Shown: piece after piece, positions 1-8,074 of the stretch
Layout: each line of letters begins with the position of its first letter
Position numbering within the stretch: the first letter of the stretch is position 1
From: Streptomyces sp. A1136
Lineage (GTDB): Bacteria; Actinomycetota; Actinomycetes; Streptomycetales; Streptomycetaceae
Length of the DNA: 64,000 nt
NCBI RefSeq assembly: GCF_004795055.1
Contig: NZ_SSBJ01000008.1
Span: 62,001-126,000, forward strand
Direction of reading: 5' to 3'
Translations under genes and position numbers: made by a program
The notes under the pieces: model-generated
The model's input: the letters and a program-made list of their open reading frames with translations, nothing else
Databases searched by the model: none
What the model was told of the DNA's origin: nothing

Positions 1-1
1 G

Positions 2-868
2 ACTCCGCCCCCTCGGCGGGCCGCGCCGGCGCCACAGCCCTCCCCCGACAACGACCTCGTGCGGCGGATGGCCCTCTTCACCGCGGGCTTCGGCGAGCAC
101 GGGGGCTACCGCGTCCCCACGAGCGAGGAACGATCGACGCTCACCCGGGGCGTCGCCCTCCTGCTCGACGGTGACCCGCAGGCCGCACGGGCACGGCTCG
201 AGACCGTCGGCTTCACCCTGCACACCGTGACCGACGACGTCAGCGGCCGACGGTACGCGGAGGTCGCGGACGGGGCGGGGGAATCGGGCCGCGGCAGCCG
301 CGGCTGGGGCCGGGTGTACGTGGACCTCGACCACCCCCCGCGCTGGTCGGTCCAGGTCCCCCACCCCATCGCCGACGCCCGCACCGAGCTCCTCGGCGCC
401 CGCGTGCTGCGCGGGGCGCCCGGCGGGGTGATGGTGATCGCCGGGGCCCACCGCAACGCGGCCAAGGACGGGTCGGCCGACATGGCCCACCGCACGGACT
501 CCGTCTTCCACGGCGTGATCGACGAGCTGATGCGCCGCGACCTCCCCGGCATCCAGTTGCACGGCTTCGCCAACGAGTCCTTCCCCGGCCGCGACGCGGT
601 GGTCTCCACGGGCGCCGGCGACAAGGCCGTGGCGGACGCCGCCCGGTTGACCGCGGCCCTGCGGGGCGACGGCCGCCAGGTCTGCACCGCGTACTCCGAG
701 CGGTGCCGGCTCTCGGGGACGGAGAACGAACAGGGCCAGGTCGCGGCCGGGGAGAACGTACGGTTCCTGCACCTGGAGCTGAACAGGACGGTCCGGGGGG
801 ACGACGAGGGACTCGACCGGACGGCGGCGGCGATCGCGACCCTCACGAACAGCTGGGCCGCGGGCTGA
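2..868 (+). CDS. Probable secreted protein, 5'-truncated by the window edge
   Basis: The frame is open from base 2, so the true start lies upstream of the window; internal GTG (59) and ATG (68) codons lack a convincing ribosome site. The first visible residues are Pro/Ala-rich, as found just after a signal peptide. The body has conserved-looking stretches around AHRTDSVFHGV and LPGIQLHGFA and ends in a NSWAAG tail. The pattern of an Arg/Asp/Phe segment before a buried LHGFA strand faintly resembles N-formylglutamate amidohydrolase-like or zinc hydrolase folds, but I cannot assign a family. It is followed by a convergent terminator and PadR gene. Coding status is firm; function is unknown. Confidence 0.7.
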   Translation, partial: TPPPRRAAPAPQPSPDNDLVRRMALFTAGFGEHGGYRVPTSEERSTLTRGVALLLDGDPQAARARLETVGFTLHTVTDDVSGRRYAEVADGAGESGRGSRGWGRVYVDLDHPPRWSVQVPHPIADARTELLGARVLRGAPGGVMVIAGAHRNAAKDGSADMAHRTDSVFHGVIDELMRRDLPGIQLHGFANESFPGRDAVVSTGAGDKAVADAARLTAALRGDGRQVCTAYSERCRLSGTENEQGQVAAGENVRFLHLELNRTVRGDDEGLDRTAAAIATLTNSWAAG

Positions 869-901
869 CGACGCCGACAGGGGTTCACCCGCACGGTGTC
901 T

Positions 902-950
902 GCGGCGCCGCCCCCGTCCGCGTCCCGTCGCCGCCTCCGGGCGGCGCCGC
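902..950. terminator. Convergent hairpin terminator
   Basis: A perfect 12-bp inverted repeat, GCGGCGCCGCCC at 902-913 and its complement at 939-950, lies between the stop of the left-edge gene and the stop of the convergent PadR gene. There is no T-tract, which is usual for Streptomyces hairpins. It could serve both genes. Confidence 0.6.
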
Positions 951-955
951 CGCTC

Positions 956-1483
956 TCAGCGTTTCGCCGTCGCCTCGATCCGGTCGGCCGCCCACCGCGC
1001 CCAGTCGCGGCGCATCGCGTTGAAACGCAGGCCGTACTCCAGGGCGATCCGGCCGTAGAGCGACAGGTCGTCATCGCCCCATTCGATGCCGTCGGCCAGC
1101 CGGCGCAGATCCTCGCCGCCCTGTTCCGACATCTCGATCAGGTCCGCCAGGTACGCCTGCGCCTGCGCCGGCTCCAGCACCCCGAGGAAGAACACCCTCA
1201 GCAGGACGTCGCTGCGGGTGTTGCGCTGGGGCTTGGTCTCGGTCAGCCAGTGCCGCAGTTCGGCGAGCCCCTCACCGGTGAGGGTGTACTCCTTGCGACC
1301 GCGGGGCCCCTCGGCCGCCACCGAGATCCAGCCGACGCCCGCCAGCTTGGTCAGCTCGGTGTAGATCTGGCTCTGCGTGGCCGGCCAGACGTCGGCCAAG
1401 GAGGTCTCGAACCGCTTCAGCAGGTCGTAGCCGCTGGCGGGACGCTCCGACAAAAGGCCCAGAAGGGCGTGCTTGAGGCTCAT
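956..1483 (-). CDS. PadR-family transcriptional regulator
   Basis: This 175-aa protein starts MSLKHALLGLLSERPASGYDL, the standard opening of PadR winged-helix repressors, with the recognition region around residues 30-60 and the wing RGRKEYTLT near residue 63. The C-terminal half (about residues 90-175) is the helical dimerisation domain of the PadR/Vir type. It starts at ATG and is divergent from a small membrane-protein gene 102 bp away. Two copies of a TTGACATGTC element lie between them, probably its operators, so it probably represses itself and the membrane gene. The inducer cannot be inferred. Confidence 0.9.
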   Translation of the reverse strand: MSLKHALLGLLSERPASGYDLLKRFETSLADVWPATQSQIYTELTKLAGVGWISVAAEGPRGRKEYTLTGEGLAELRHWLTETKPQRNTRSDVLLRVFFLGVLEPAQAQAYLADLIEMSEQGGEDLRRLADGIEWGDDDLSLYGRIALEYGLRFNAMRRDWARWAADRIEATAKR

Positions 1484-1505
1484 GGACCCAGCCTACCTTC
1501 CACAG

Positions 1506-1545
1506 TTGACATGTCGCAGCCGACCTTCTACTTTTGACATGTCAA
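1506..1545. promoter_or_regulatory. Probable PadR operator pair
   Basis: A perfect 12-bp palindrome TTGACATGTCAA lies at 1534-1545, and a second copy sharing its first ten bases (TTGACATGTC) starts at 1506. The copies are 28 bp apart and sit in the divergent region between padR and the membrane gene. The pairing with the PadR protein is inferred from position. Confidence 0.65.
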
Positions 1546-1585
1546 GGCAGAACCCAGACCGGGCGTCATCACGAAACGGGGAATC

Positions 1586-2146
1586 ATGACCTACCTGCGC
1601 ACCTTCCTGCCGTGGATCGTCTTCGCCGTCCTGCCGTCGGGGAGCTGGCAGTGGGCGGCCCTGGCCGCCCTGGCGGTCGCCGTGGCGGTCATCGCCCAGC
1701 AGGTGCGGGCCGGCGCCGGATTCGACGCGCTGATCATGGAACTGGGCTCGGCCGTCTTCTTCGCCGTGCTGGCCGCGATCGCCTTCGCCGATCCGCGCTC
1801 CGGCGTCCACGACTACTCGACCGCACTCTCCTCCGGCACCCTCGCGGTCGTCGCCGGTGTCTCGCTGGCCATCCGCAAGCCCTTCACCCTGGGCATCGCC
1901 AAGCGCACCACTCCGCGCGAGGTGTGGGGCCTGCGGCCCTTCGTCCGCACGAACGTCGTCATCACCGCCGTGTGGACCGCCGCCTTCGCGCTGACCGCCG
2001 TGGTCCTGGCCTTCGTGGCACACGCCGGGAACGCCCACTCGACCGCCGCCACTGCCATCCAGGTCGCCGGGTTCGCCGTCCCGATGCTCTTCACCGTCCG
2101 CTACGTCGCCCACGTCCAGGCGAAGGCCGGGCTCGCGGGCCGCTGA
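1586..2146 (+). CDS. Small integral membrane protein
   Basis: This 186-aa protein is almost entirely hydrophobic, with five or so membrane spans separated by short loops (FLPWIVFAVL, ALAALAVAVAVIAQQ, SAVFFAVLAAIAF, a pair of spans near 75-100, VVITAVWTAAFALTAVVLAFV, and a C-terminal span). No catalytic motif is visible. Its layout is loosely like intracellular septation/DUF3159-type proteins, but I do not claim a family. It is divergent from the PadR gene and downstream of the palindromes, so it is the likely regulated target. PadR regulators often control small membrane proteins or exporters. The stop is 41 bp from the convergent XRE gene. Confidence 0.8.
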   Translation: MTYLRTFLPWIVFAVLPSGSWQWAALAALAVAVAVIAQQVRAGAGFDALIMELGSAVFFAVLAAIAFADPRSGVHDYSTALSSGTLAVVAGVSLAIRKPFTLGIAKRTTPREVWGLRPFVRTNVVITAVWTAAFALTAVVLAFVAHAGNAHSTAATAIQVAGFAVPMLFTVRYVAHVQAKAGLAGR

Positions 2147-2187
2147 GCCCGCTCCCTCGTTCGGCGCCCGTGGGCGGTGAGGACCGG

Positions 2188-3042
2188 TCAGACCAGGGCG
2201 GGCGAAAGGGATTCCAGGCGTTCGAGGCGTTCGCGGGTCTCCGAGTCCAGCGGGACGTAGGTCACCAGGCGCGGGCCCGCGGCGGGTCCCAGCCACAGGT
2301 TGGTGTGCTCCAGGTGCAGCAGACCCACATGGCGGTTGCGGATGTACTTCGACTTCCCGCCCTGACCGACCACCTCGTGACGCGCCCAGATCTCCCGGAA
2401 CTCGGGCGACGCCGCTTCCAACCGCGCCAGCAACGACTTCCACGCCGGCTCGGCCAGGTGCTCGGCCATCGACGCCCGGAACTTGGCGGCCATCAACCGG
2501 TTCGTCTCGGGCAGCTCCACCACGGCCGCCCGCCAGTCGTCGTCGGTGAAGGCCAGCCACATACAGTTGCGGTCCTCGGGCGCCACCCGGTCGAGGTCGC
2601 ACAGCAGGCGCCCGTACGTCGTGTTGTACGCGAGGATGTCGTACCGGCTGTTCTGCACGGCGGCCGGGATCGGGCCCAACTGGTCGAGCATCGCCCGCAG
2701 GGCCGGGGTCACGCTCGGGCAGGGGGTGAGCGGCGCCGGGTCGACGCTGCCGGCCAGGGCGAACAGGTGCGCGCGCTCGCTGCGGTCCAACAGCAGGGCG
2801 CGGGCCAGCGCGTCGAGCACCTGGGTGGACACCTGGATCTCGCGCGCCTGCTCCAGCCAGGTGTACCAGGTGACCCCGACGGCGGCGAGCTGCGCGACCT
2901 CCTCGCGACGCAGCCCCGGGGTACGCCGGCGGCGGCCTCGTACGAGACCGACCTGCTCGGGAGTGATGCGCTCGCGGCGGCTGCGCAGGAAGTCCGCCAG
3001 TTCGTGCCGGCGCATGTCGCTTTCCGGGGCCACAGTGGTCAT
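2188..3042 (-). CDS. XRE-family regulator with MmyB-like ligand-binding domain
   Basis: A 284-aa protein. The chosen ATG (3042) gives MTTVAPESDMRRHELADFLR; the open frame runs 64 codons further upstream but through the divergent promoter. Residues 10-85 form a helix-turn-helix with the actinobacterial signature RTPGLRREEVAQLAAVGVTW, and residues 100-280 match the MmyB-type PAS-like ligand-binding domain (YDILAYN, LVTYVPLDSE). Members of this family commonly repress an adjacent divergent transporter or reductase and respond to a small molecule, possibly a fatty acid. Here the divergent partner is a DHA2 efflux pump, with two palindromes between them. Confidence 0.9.
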   Translation of the reverse strand: MTTVAPESDMRRHELADFLRSRRERITPEQVGLVRGRRRRTPGLRREEVAQLAAVGVTWYTWLEQAREIQVSTQVLDALARALLLDRSERAHLFALAGSVDPAPLTPCPSVTPALRAMLDQLGPIPAAVQNSRYDILAYNTTYGRLLCDLDRVAPEDRNCMWLAFTDDDWRAAVVELPETNRLMAAKFRASMAEHLAEPAWKSLLARLEAASPEFREIWARHEVVGQGGKSKYIRNRHVGLLHLEHTNLWLGPAAGPRLVTYVPLDSETRERLERLESLSPALV

Positions 3043-3071
3043 GGGTCCAGGGTGCCGCACCGCGCAGCCGG

Positions 3072-3116
3072 TTGCCAGGTACTGCCTGTACCAGGATAAG
3101 GAGACTCTGGTACCAG
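3072..3116 (+). promoter_or_regulatory. Efflux-gene promoter with two GGTACC-type operators
   Basis: A plausible sigma-70-type promoter reads TTGCCA at 3072-3077, 17 bp, then GATAAG at 3095-3100. The inverted repeat GGTAC-tgcct-GTACC (3078-3092) fills the spacer, and the perfect palindrome CTGGTACCAG (3107-3116) covers the expected transcription start. A protein on either would block the promoter. The XRE/MmyB protein encoded opposite is the natural candidate. Confidence 0.65.
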
Positions 3117-3143
3117 GCTGGGCACGGGTGGATCGTCTACCTC

Positions 3144-4643
3144 GTGAGCGAAGCAACCGAAACCATCCAAGCGACCGTACGCGAGAACCCCGCGTCCTCG
3201 CCGACCGCGACGGGCCCGGCCACCACCCCGGCACCCACCGCCGTCCCCGTCGTCCGTCACGAAGCGGTACTGGGGCGCCTCGGGCTGTTCACCGTGCTGC
3301 TGGGCGCGGCCCTTCCCCTGATCGACTTCTTCATCGTCAACGTGGCGCTGCCGGCCATCGACAGCGACCTCGCCGCGGGCCCGGCCCTGCTGGAACTGAT
3401 CGTCGGCGGCTACGGGGTCACCTACGCCGTGCTCCTGGTCCTCGGGGGCCGGCTCGGGGACACGATCGGTCGCCGCAGGCTGTTCCTGACCGGCATGGCC
3501 GCCTTCGGCGTCACCTCCCTGGTCTGCGGCCTGGCCCCCACCGCCTGGACGTTGGTGGCGGCGCGGGTGGCCCAGGGCGCCTCGGCCGCGCTGATGCTGC
3601 CGCAGGTGCTCGCCACCATCCAGGCCACCACGCGGGGGCCGCGCCGCGCCCGCGCCATGAGCTTCTACGGCGCGACCGCCGGGCTCTCCATGGTCGCCGG
3701 GCAGATCCTCGGCGGTGTCCTGGTGGCCGCCGACGTGGCAGGAACCGGTTGGCGTTCGGTGTTCCTCGTGAACGTCCCGGTCGTACTGGTGGGACTGGTG
3801 CTCGCCGTCCGCGCCGTGCCGGAGACCCGTTCCGACCGGCCCGCCTCGGTCGACGTACCGGGAACGCTGCTGCTGGCCCTGTCGCTCGTGTCCCTGCTGT
3901 TGCCGCTGACCGAGGGGCGGGCCGCCGGCTGGCCCGTGTGGACGTGGGTCTCGCTCGGCGTGTTCCCGTTCGCGGCCGGGGCGTTCTACGTCACCGAGCG
4001 CCGCGCCGACCGCCTCGGCCGGACCCCGTTGGTCCCGCCGAGCCTGCTGCGACTGGAATCGTTGCGGCGCGGGTTGTTGATGGTGGTGCCGTTCTCGATC
4101 GGCTTCAGCGGGTTCATGTTCGTCATCGCCGTGACGTTGCAGCAGGGGTTGCGCATGGGGCCGGTCTCCGCCGGGCTCGCGCTGGTGCCGATGGCGGTCG
4201 CCTTCTTCGCGGCCTCGCTCGCCGGCCCGCGGCTGATCGGCAGGTACGGCAGTCGGGTGGTCACCGTGGGCGGCGTGCTCCAGGCGCTCGGCATCACCTT
4301 GTTGGTCCTCGCGGTCCTGCGCGACTGGCCGGGGCTGGGCCTCCTCGGGCTCGCACCGGGAGTTGCCGTGGCGGGTCTGGGACAGGGGCTCCAACTGCCC
4401 GTGCTGATGCGCCTGATGATGTCCGATGTACCGGCCGACCGGGCCGGCGTGGGCAGCGGTGTCATGATCACCACGCAGCAGTCGGCTCTGGCGCTGGGTG
4501 TCGCGACCCTGGGCAGCCTGTTCCTGGCGCTGGCCCCCTCGATCGGGATGCGGGACGCCCTCACGACCACCCTGTTGGTGCAACTGGGCCTGATCGCGCT
4601 GACGGTGCTGCTGAGCCTGCGCCTCCCGCGTGTCATGCGGTGA
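3144..4643 (+). CDS. MFS drug exporter, DHA2 (14-TMS) family
   Basis: This 499-aa protein begins at GTG 3144; an upstream TTG (3072) would put the start inside the promoter. After a polar N-terminus of about 45 residues it shows repeated membrane spans beginning FTVLLGAALPLIDFFIVNVALP, the motif-D-like opening of DHA2 pumps, then the motif-A loop GGRLGDTIGRRR. Length and the spans running to SLRLPR fit the 14-helix drug:proton antiporters (EmrB/QacA-like). The substrate is unknown. It is divergent from, and probably repressed by, the XRE/MmyB regulator. Confidence 0.9.
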   Translation: MSEATETIQATVRENPASSPTATGPATTPAPTAVPVVRHEAVLGRLGLFTVLLGAALPLIDFFIVNVALPAIDSDLAAGPALLELIVGGYGVTYAVLLVLGGRLGDTIGRRRLFLTGMAAFGVTSLVCGLAPTAWTLVAARVAQGASAALMLPQVLATIQATTRGPRRARAMSFYGATAGLSMVAGQILGGVLVAADVAGTGWRSVFLVNVPVVLVGLVLAVRAVPETRSDRPASVDVPGTLLLALSLVSLLLPLTEGRAAGWPVWTWVSLGVFPFAAGAFYVTERRADRLGRTPLVPPSLLRLESLRRGLLMVVPFSIGFSGFMFVIAVTLQQGLRMGPVSAGLALVPMAVAFFAASLAGPRLIGRYGSRVVTVGGVLQALGITLLVLAVLRDWPGLGLLGLAPGVAVAGLGQGLQLPVLMRLMMSDVPADRAGVGSGVMITTQQSALALGVATLGSLFLALAPSIGMRDALTTTLLVQLGLIALTVLLSLRLPRVMR

Positions 4644-4847
4644 GCGCGGACGGGGAGGGCGTCAAGGGTGCGCCGGAGCAACCGTGCCGGCGCCCGCTCC
4701 TCCCCCGTCGCGCGGCGCCGGCGCCGAACGATCCATGTTTTCCCGGCGATGACGAGGAGCAACAGTGCGGCTTTCGGGTAAAGAAGGGCTTGCGGCTGGG
4801 TAGCATCCGACAGCACCACCGTGAGGTATGAGGAAAGTGAGCCGCAC

Positions 4848-5750
4848 ATGGCCAATGAGCCTGTCACCACGCCCATCCACGACCTGTACGCACAGCGGTT
4901 CGCCGCCGATCTCGAAACCAATCGCAAGGAACAGGCGGACCTCACCGCGCAGATCAAGGATTTGGAAGGGCGCCTGAACCAACTCAAGGCGGACGAGCTC
5001 TGGCTCTGCGGCGTGCAGGGTGTAATGCCGCCCGCCGGTGAGAGCGCACCCGCGTCCGAGACGCCGGCGCCCGCGAAGGCGCCGACGACGAGCGCCGTCC
5101 CGCGGCCCCGTCAGGCGAGGAAGAGCACGGGCGGTACGACGCGGGCGAAGAAGGCGGCCCAGACGAGGAAGGCCTCCGGCGCCGCCGCGCCGGACACGGA
5201 GACCAAGACCGCCGCCCGCAAGCCCGCGACCCGCAAGTCCGCCGCCAAGCCGGCCGCCGCCAAGGCCGCCGAGGGCAAGGCCGTCGAGGGCAAGGCGAAG
5301 CCGACCGTCGCGGCCGCGCGAACCGTCGATGCCGCGTCCACCCCCGCCTCGGAAAAGACCGCCGGGGCCACGAGGACCGCTGCGCGGGCCAAGAAGACGG
5401 TCAGGACGGACGAGCCCCCGTTGCGTGAGCTCGTCCACGCCATGCTCGTCAAGGCTGCGGAGCCCCGCATGGTGAGCGAGGTCGCCGCCGAGCTGACGCA
5501 GACGCACCCCGGGCGGGCCGCCTCCGGCCAGGTCGTCCGCAACACGCTGGAAGGCCTGGTCAAGAAGGGGCAGATCGAGAAGGAACACCGTCAGGGCTCG
5601 GTGATGTACACCGCCGTCCAGCCCACCACCGCCGATCCGGCGGCCGGGGTGACGGTGGCCGCGGGGCAGGGGGCCGAAGGGCCGGTGGCCGACGCGGTCG
5701 CCGAGCCGCCCGTCGCGGACCCCGCGACCGCGCCCGCCCCGGCCTCGTAG
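4848..5750 (+). CDS. Ala/Lys-rich DNA-binding protein with coiled coil and winged helix
   Basis: A 300-aa protein, started at ATG 4848 behind AGGAAA. Residues 1-55 form a charged heptad region (FAADLETNRKEQADLTAQIK) predicted to coil. Residues 60-190 are an Ala/Lys/Pro/Thr-rich, histone H1-like tail with repeats such as KSAAKPAAAKAAEGKAVEGKA. Residues 195-260 form a compact winged-helix-like unit (LRELVHAMLVKAAEPRMVSE... VVRNTLEGLVKKGQIEK). A final acidic/Ala-Pro tail follows. This layout is typical of conserved Streptomyces regulatory or nucleoid-associated proteins of unknown precise role. It has its own 204-bp upstream gap and is monocistronic. Confidence 0.8.
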   Translation: MANEPVTTPIHDLYAQRFAADLETNRKEQADLTAQIKDLEGRLNQLKADELWLCGVQGVMPPAGESAPASETPAPAKAPTTSAVPRPRQARKSTGGTTRAKKAAQTRKASGAAAPDTETKTAARKPATRKSAAKPAAAKAAEGKAVEGKAKPTVAAARTVDAASTPASEKTAGATRTAARAKKTVRTDEPPLRELVHAMLVKAAEPRMVSEVAAELTQTHPGRAASGQVVRNTLEGLVKKGQIEKEHRQGSVMYTAVQPTTADPAAGVTVAAGQGAEGPVADAVAEPPVADPATAPAPAS

Positions 5751-5766
5751 CCCTCGGGCGACCGCG

Positions 5767-6162
5767 TCAGACCGGGTCCGTGCGACCGAACAGCAGCGCG
5801 TACCCGGGCGGGAGTTGGACGAGCGCGCGCCGCAGCACGTCCGCGTCGACCACGTCGGCGACGGTGCTGAGGACCGCGCCGCTGTCCCAGTGGGCGGTGT
5901 CAGGGGTCGCGCCCTCGATCAGGAGCGCGACCGCTCCCGCGAACTCCGGCGGGGCCAGTGGCGCGGTCGCCGGGACGGCGTCCAGGAGCGGCGGCCCGCA
6001 GGGGGCGGGCAGCTGGGCTGCGAGTTCCGTGCGCTCCTTGTCCGCGAGGTGGCCGCCCAGGGTGGCCAGCACCGCGCGGGTGGAACGCTCGGCCTCCCGC
6101 GCGGTCGGGTACTGACCGCGTTCTTGGACCTGGGCCAGGTACTCGTCCCATGCGATGGCCAC
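5767..6162 (-). CDS. DUF2267 domain protein
   Basis: A 131-aa protein started at GTG 6162, with GGAGA on the coding strand six bases upstream; the longer open frame upstream lacks a ribosome site. The sequence (WDEYLAQVQERGQYPTAREA..., then ATLGGHLADKERTELAAQLP, then LSTVADVVD) is the DUF2267 pattern, a helical bundle common in Actinobacteria with no established biochemical function. It ends 16 bp from the convergent winged-helix gene and is followed upstream, same strand, by the lipase gene about 100 bp away. Confidence 0.8.
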   Translation of the reverse strand: MAIAWDEYLAQVQERGQYPTAREAERSTRAVLATLGGHLADKERTELAAQLPAPCGPPLLDAVPATAPLAPPEFAGAVALLIEGATPDTAHWDSGAVLSTVADVVDADVLRRALVQLPPGYALLFGRTDPV

Positions 6163-6263
6163 GGTGGTCTCCTTCGTCCTCGGGTGTGGTGCTCTCTTAC
6201 AGGGCGAGCCTGCCCCGGACCGCCCGGCGCAGACTGCCGACCGGGTATTCCTCCCGGCCCGTT

Positions 6264-6944
6264 TCACCGCAGGTGGGTCTTGACCTCTTCGTAGACCCGG
6301 GCGTCGACCGGGAAGTCCGTGTGCCGGATGCACCCGGTCTCGGTGTTCACCGCGCCGGCGAGGGCGACCGTGCCGCTGTCGGGGTTGATGACGCTGTCGC
6401 ACGGCGACCACCAGGTGGCGTAGCGGGGTGCGCCGGGCGTCTCGTCGCCGGCGTTGAGCTCGTTCAGGAAAGGCGAGCCGGGACGCATTTCGGGGCAGGA
6501 CGCGCCTCCGCAGAAGTAGGCGGTGTTGGTGCCGTGGTTGGGCCCGGCCAGGGAGACCCAGGCGTCGACCTTGCGGTCCCCGCCGAGGTGCTTGAGGTAG
6601 TAGCGCGAGGAGAGGGCGCCCATGGAATGGGTGACCAGGTCCACCTTGGCCGCTCCGGTGGCGGCGAGGACGCGGTCGATCTCGGCGGCGAGCCGGTGGG
6701 CGGTCGTGACGTTGGACTGGTTGGTCGGGTAGGTCCACTGGTCCAGGCGCCCGGCGGGCCGGCCGTCGGCGCGGAAGCGGCCGGCCATGGTGTCCCAGGT
6801 CGAACCGTCGCTGTTCCACCCGTGTACGAAGACGATCGGATCGGGTTCGGCCGTCGCCGGCGCCGCCGGAGCGGCGGCGGCCTGGGGAACGGACGCGGCG
6901 AAGGCGAGGAGGGCGGCGGGCACGGCCCGCAGACGGTTGTTCAC
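6264..6944 (-). CDS. Secreted alpha/beta-hydrolase, class 2 lipase type
   Basis: This 226-aa protein has a Sec signal peptide (residues 1-25, RAVPAALLAFAASVPQAAAA). The mature part starts with the oxyanion strand PIVFVHGWNSDGSTWD, has the nucleophile elbow THSMGALSS near residue 105, and a late His in CIRHTDFPVD that can complete the triad; the acid is probably the Asp in PDSGTVAL or nearby. Paired Cys residues suggest disulfides in an extracellular enzyme. It resembles small triacylglycerol lipases of the EstA/LipA class found in Streptomyces and Bacillus. The start is GTG. Substrate preference cannot be read from sequence. Confidence 0.85.
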   Translation of the reverse strand: MNNRLRAVPAALLAFAASVPQAAAAPAAPATAEPDPIVFVHGWNSDGSTWDTMAGRFRADGRPAGRLDQWTYPTNQSNVTTAHRLAAEIDRVLAATGAAKVDLVTHSMGALSSRYYLKHLGGDRKVDAWVSLAGPNHGTNTAYFCGGASCPEMRPGSPFLNELNAGDETPGAPRYATWWSPCDSVINPDSGTVALAGAVNTETGCIRHTDFPVDARVYEEVKTHLR

Positions 6945-7107
6945 GCCGCCAGGTTGTAGCGGAGCCGACCGGGCCGGGACGTGGTCCCGGGAATCCCGTC
7001 ACCCGACTGGAGGCCACATTTCACCGCGGGAACGTTTCCGTGCGCCGGGGTCGGGCTCGATCACGGCGGCGGGCCGGGCCGCCCGGATCGCGCCCCCGGC
7101 ACCGACC

Positions 7108-8013
7108 TCAGTCCCCCTCCCGCCCCAGCGCCTCGCGGAGGGCCGCCAGCACGAGTCGGGTCGCGGGAGAGCGCTGGTCGGGCCGGATCACGAGCCCGAG
7201 GCAGGCCGGCGTCGCCGCGTCGAGGACGGGTACGGTACTCATCCCCTCCTCCGCGCCGGAGGACCGCGTCAGGACCGCGACCCCCGCCCCGCGCCGGGCC
7301 AGACCCGTCAGCGCCGACGGTGACGCCGCCTCGATCGCGACCTGCGACCCGAGGCCGACCCGCGCGCACGAGCGGTCGTACGCCGCCCGGATGCCCGTAC
7401 CCGGCGGCAGGCAGAGCACCTTCTCCGCCCGGAGGTCGGACAGGCGCACCGACGCCCTGTCCAACCGGTGGCCGACGGGCACCACCGCCGTCAGGGGCTC
7501 GCGCAGGAAGACGGACACGTCCAGGCCGGCGCTCCCGGCGCCGGTCTCCTCTCCGCCCGCGAAGGCGATGAGCGCCAGGTCGAGGGAGCGCGCGAGGACC
7601 CGTTCGCGCAACGCCTCCGAATCGTCCTCGTGCAGGCCGAGTTCGACTCCCGGGTGGGAAGTCGCGAGCCCCGCCACGACGTCGAGGAGCCCCGGGATAG
7701 AGCAGCCCCTGATCATGCCGAGGCGCACCCGCCCCCGTACGGCCTCGGCGAACTCGGCGGCCGTGTGCGCGATGGAGTCCAGCGTCTCCAAGGCCTGCCT
7801 GGCCAACGGCAGCACGGCCTCCCCGGCCGGGGTGAGCCGCGTCCGGCGCCCCGAGCGCTCCAGCAGCCGCTGACCGAGCTCCCGCTCCAGCTTCCCCACC
7901 TGAGTGCTGACACCGGACTGGCTGACGTGCAGCCGCGCCGCCGCGGCGGTGAACGAGCCCTCTTCGACCACGGCCGCGAAGTAGCGCAGCTGATGCATTT
8001 CCATAACCGACAA
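7108..8013 (-). CDS. LysR-family transcriptional regulator
   Basis: A 301-aa LysR regulator: helix-turn-helix at residues 5-62 (MHQLRYFAAVVEEGSFTAAA, LHVSQSGVSTQVGKLE) and the two-lobe substrate-binding domain after residue 90 (RGRVRLGMIRG). The start may be the GTG/ATG at 8013 or the internal ATG at 8004, which gives the more usual MEMHQLRYF. It is divergent from a SnoaL-like gene, with a textbook ATC-N9-GAT dyad in between. LysR proteins usually activate the divergent gene and repress themselves. The inducer is unknown. Confidence 0.9.
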   Translation of the reverse strand: MSVMEMHQLRYFAAVVEEGSFTAAAARLHVSQSGVSTQVGKLERELGQRLLERSGRRTRLTPAGEAVLPLARQALETLDSIAHTAAEFAEAVRGRVRLGMIRGCSIPGLLDVVAGLATSHPGVELGLHEDDSEALRERVLARSLDLALIAFAGGEETGAGSAGLDVSVFLREPLTAVVPVGHRLDRASVRLSDLRAEKVLCLPPGTGIRAAYDRSCARVGLGSQVAIEAASPSALTGLARRGAGVAVLTRSSGAEEGMSTVPVLDAATPACLGLVIRPDQRSPATRLVLAALREALGREGD

Positions 8014-8032
8014 TGATACGAACCATCACTTC

Positions 8033-8049
8033 CATCTGTTGGACAGATG
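8033..8049. promoter_or_regulatory. LysR-type operator dyad
   Basis: CATCTGT-tgg-ACAGATG is a perfect inverted repeat with 7-bp arms. It contains ATC-N9-GAT and T-N11-A, the recognition pattern of LysR regulators, and lies 19 bp from the lysR start and just upstream of the divergent gene. Confidence 0.75.
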
Positions 8050-8074
8050 GATCATCGGTGGACAGCATGGAGAC

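Noticed and set aside
1493..2602. Long minus-strand frame opposite the membrane-protein gene
   Set aside because: It is a high-G+C antisense shadow with Arg/Gly/Pro-rich composition and no ribosome site; the plus-strand gene has clear membrane character.
3072..3143. Upstream TTG start for the DHA2 exporter
   Set aside because: It would place coding sequence across the promoter and both palindromes, and it has no ribosome site.
8039..8074. TTG start at 8039 for the SnoaL-like gene
   Set aside because: It lies within the LysR operator and has no ribosome site; the ATGs at 8075 or 8081 follow GGAG.
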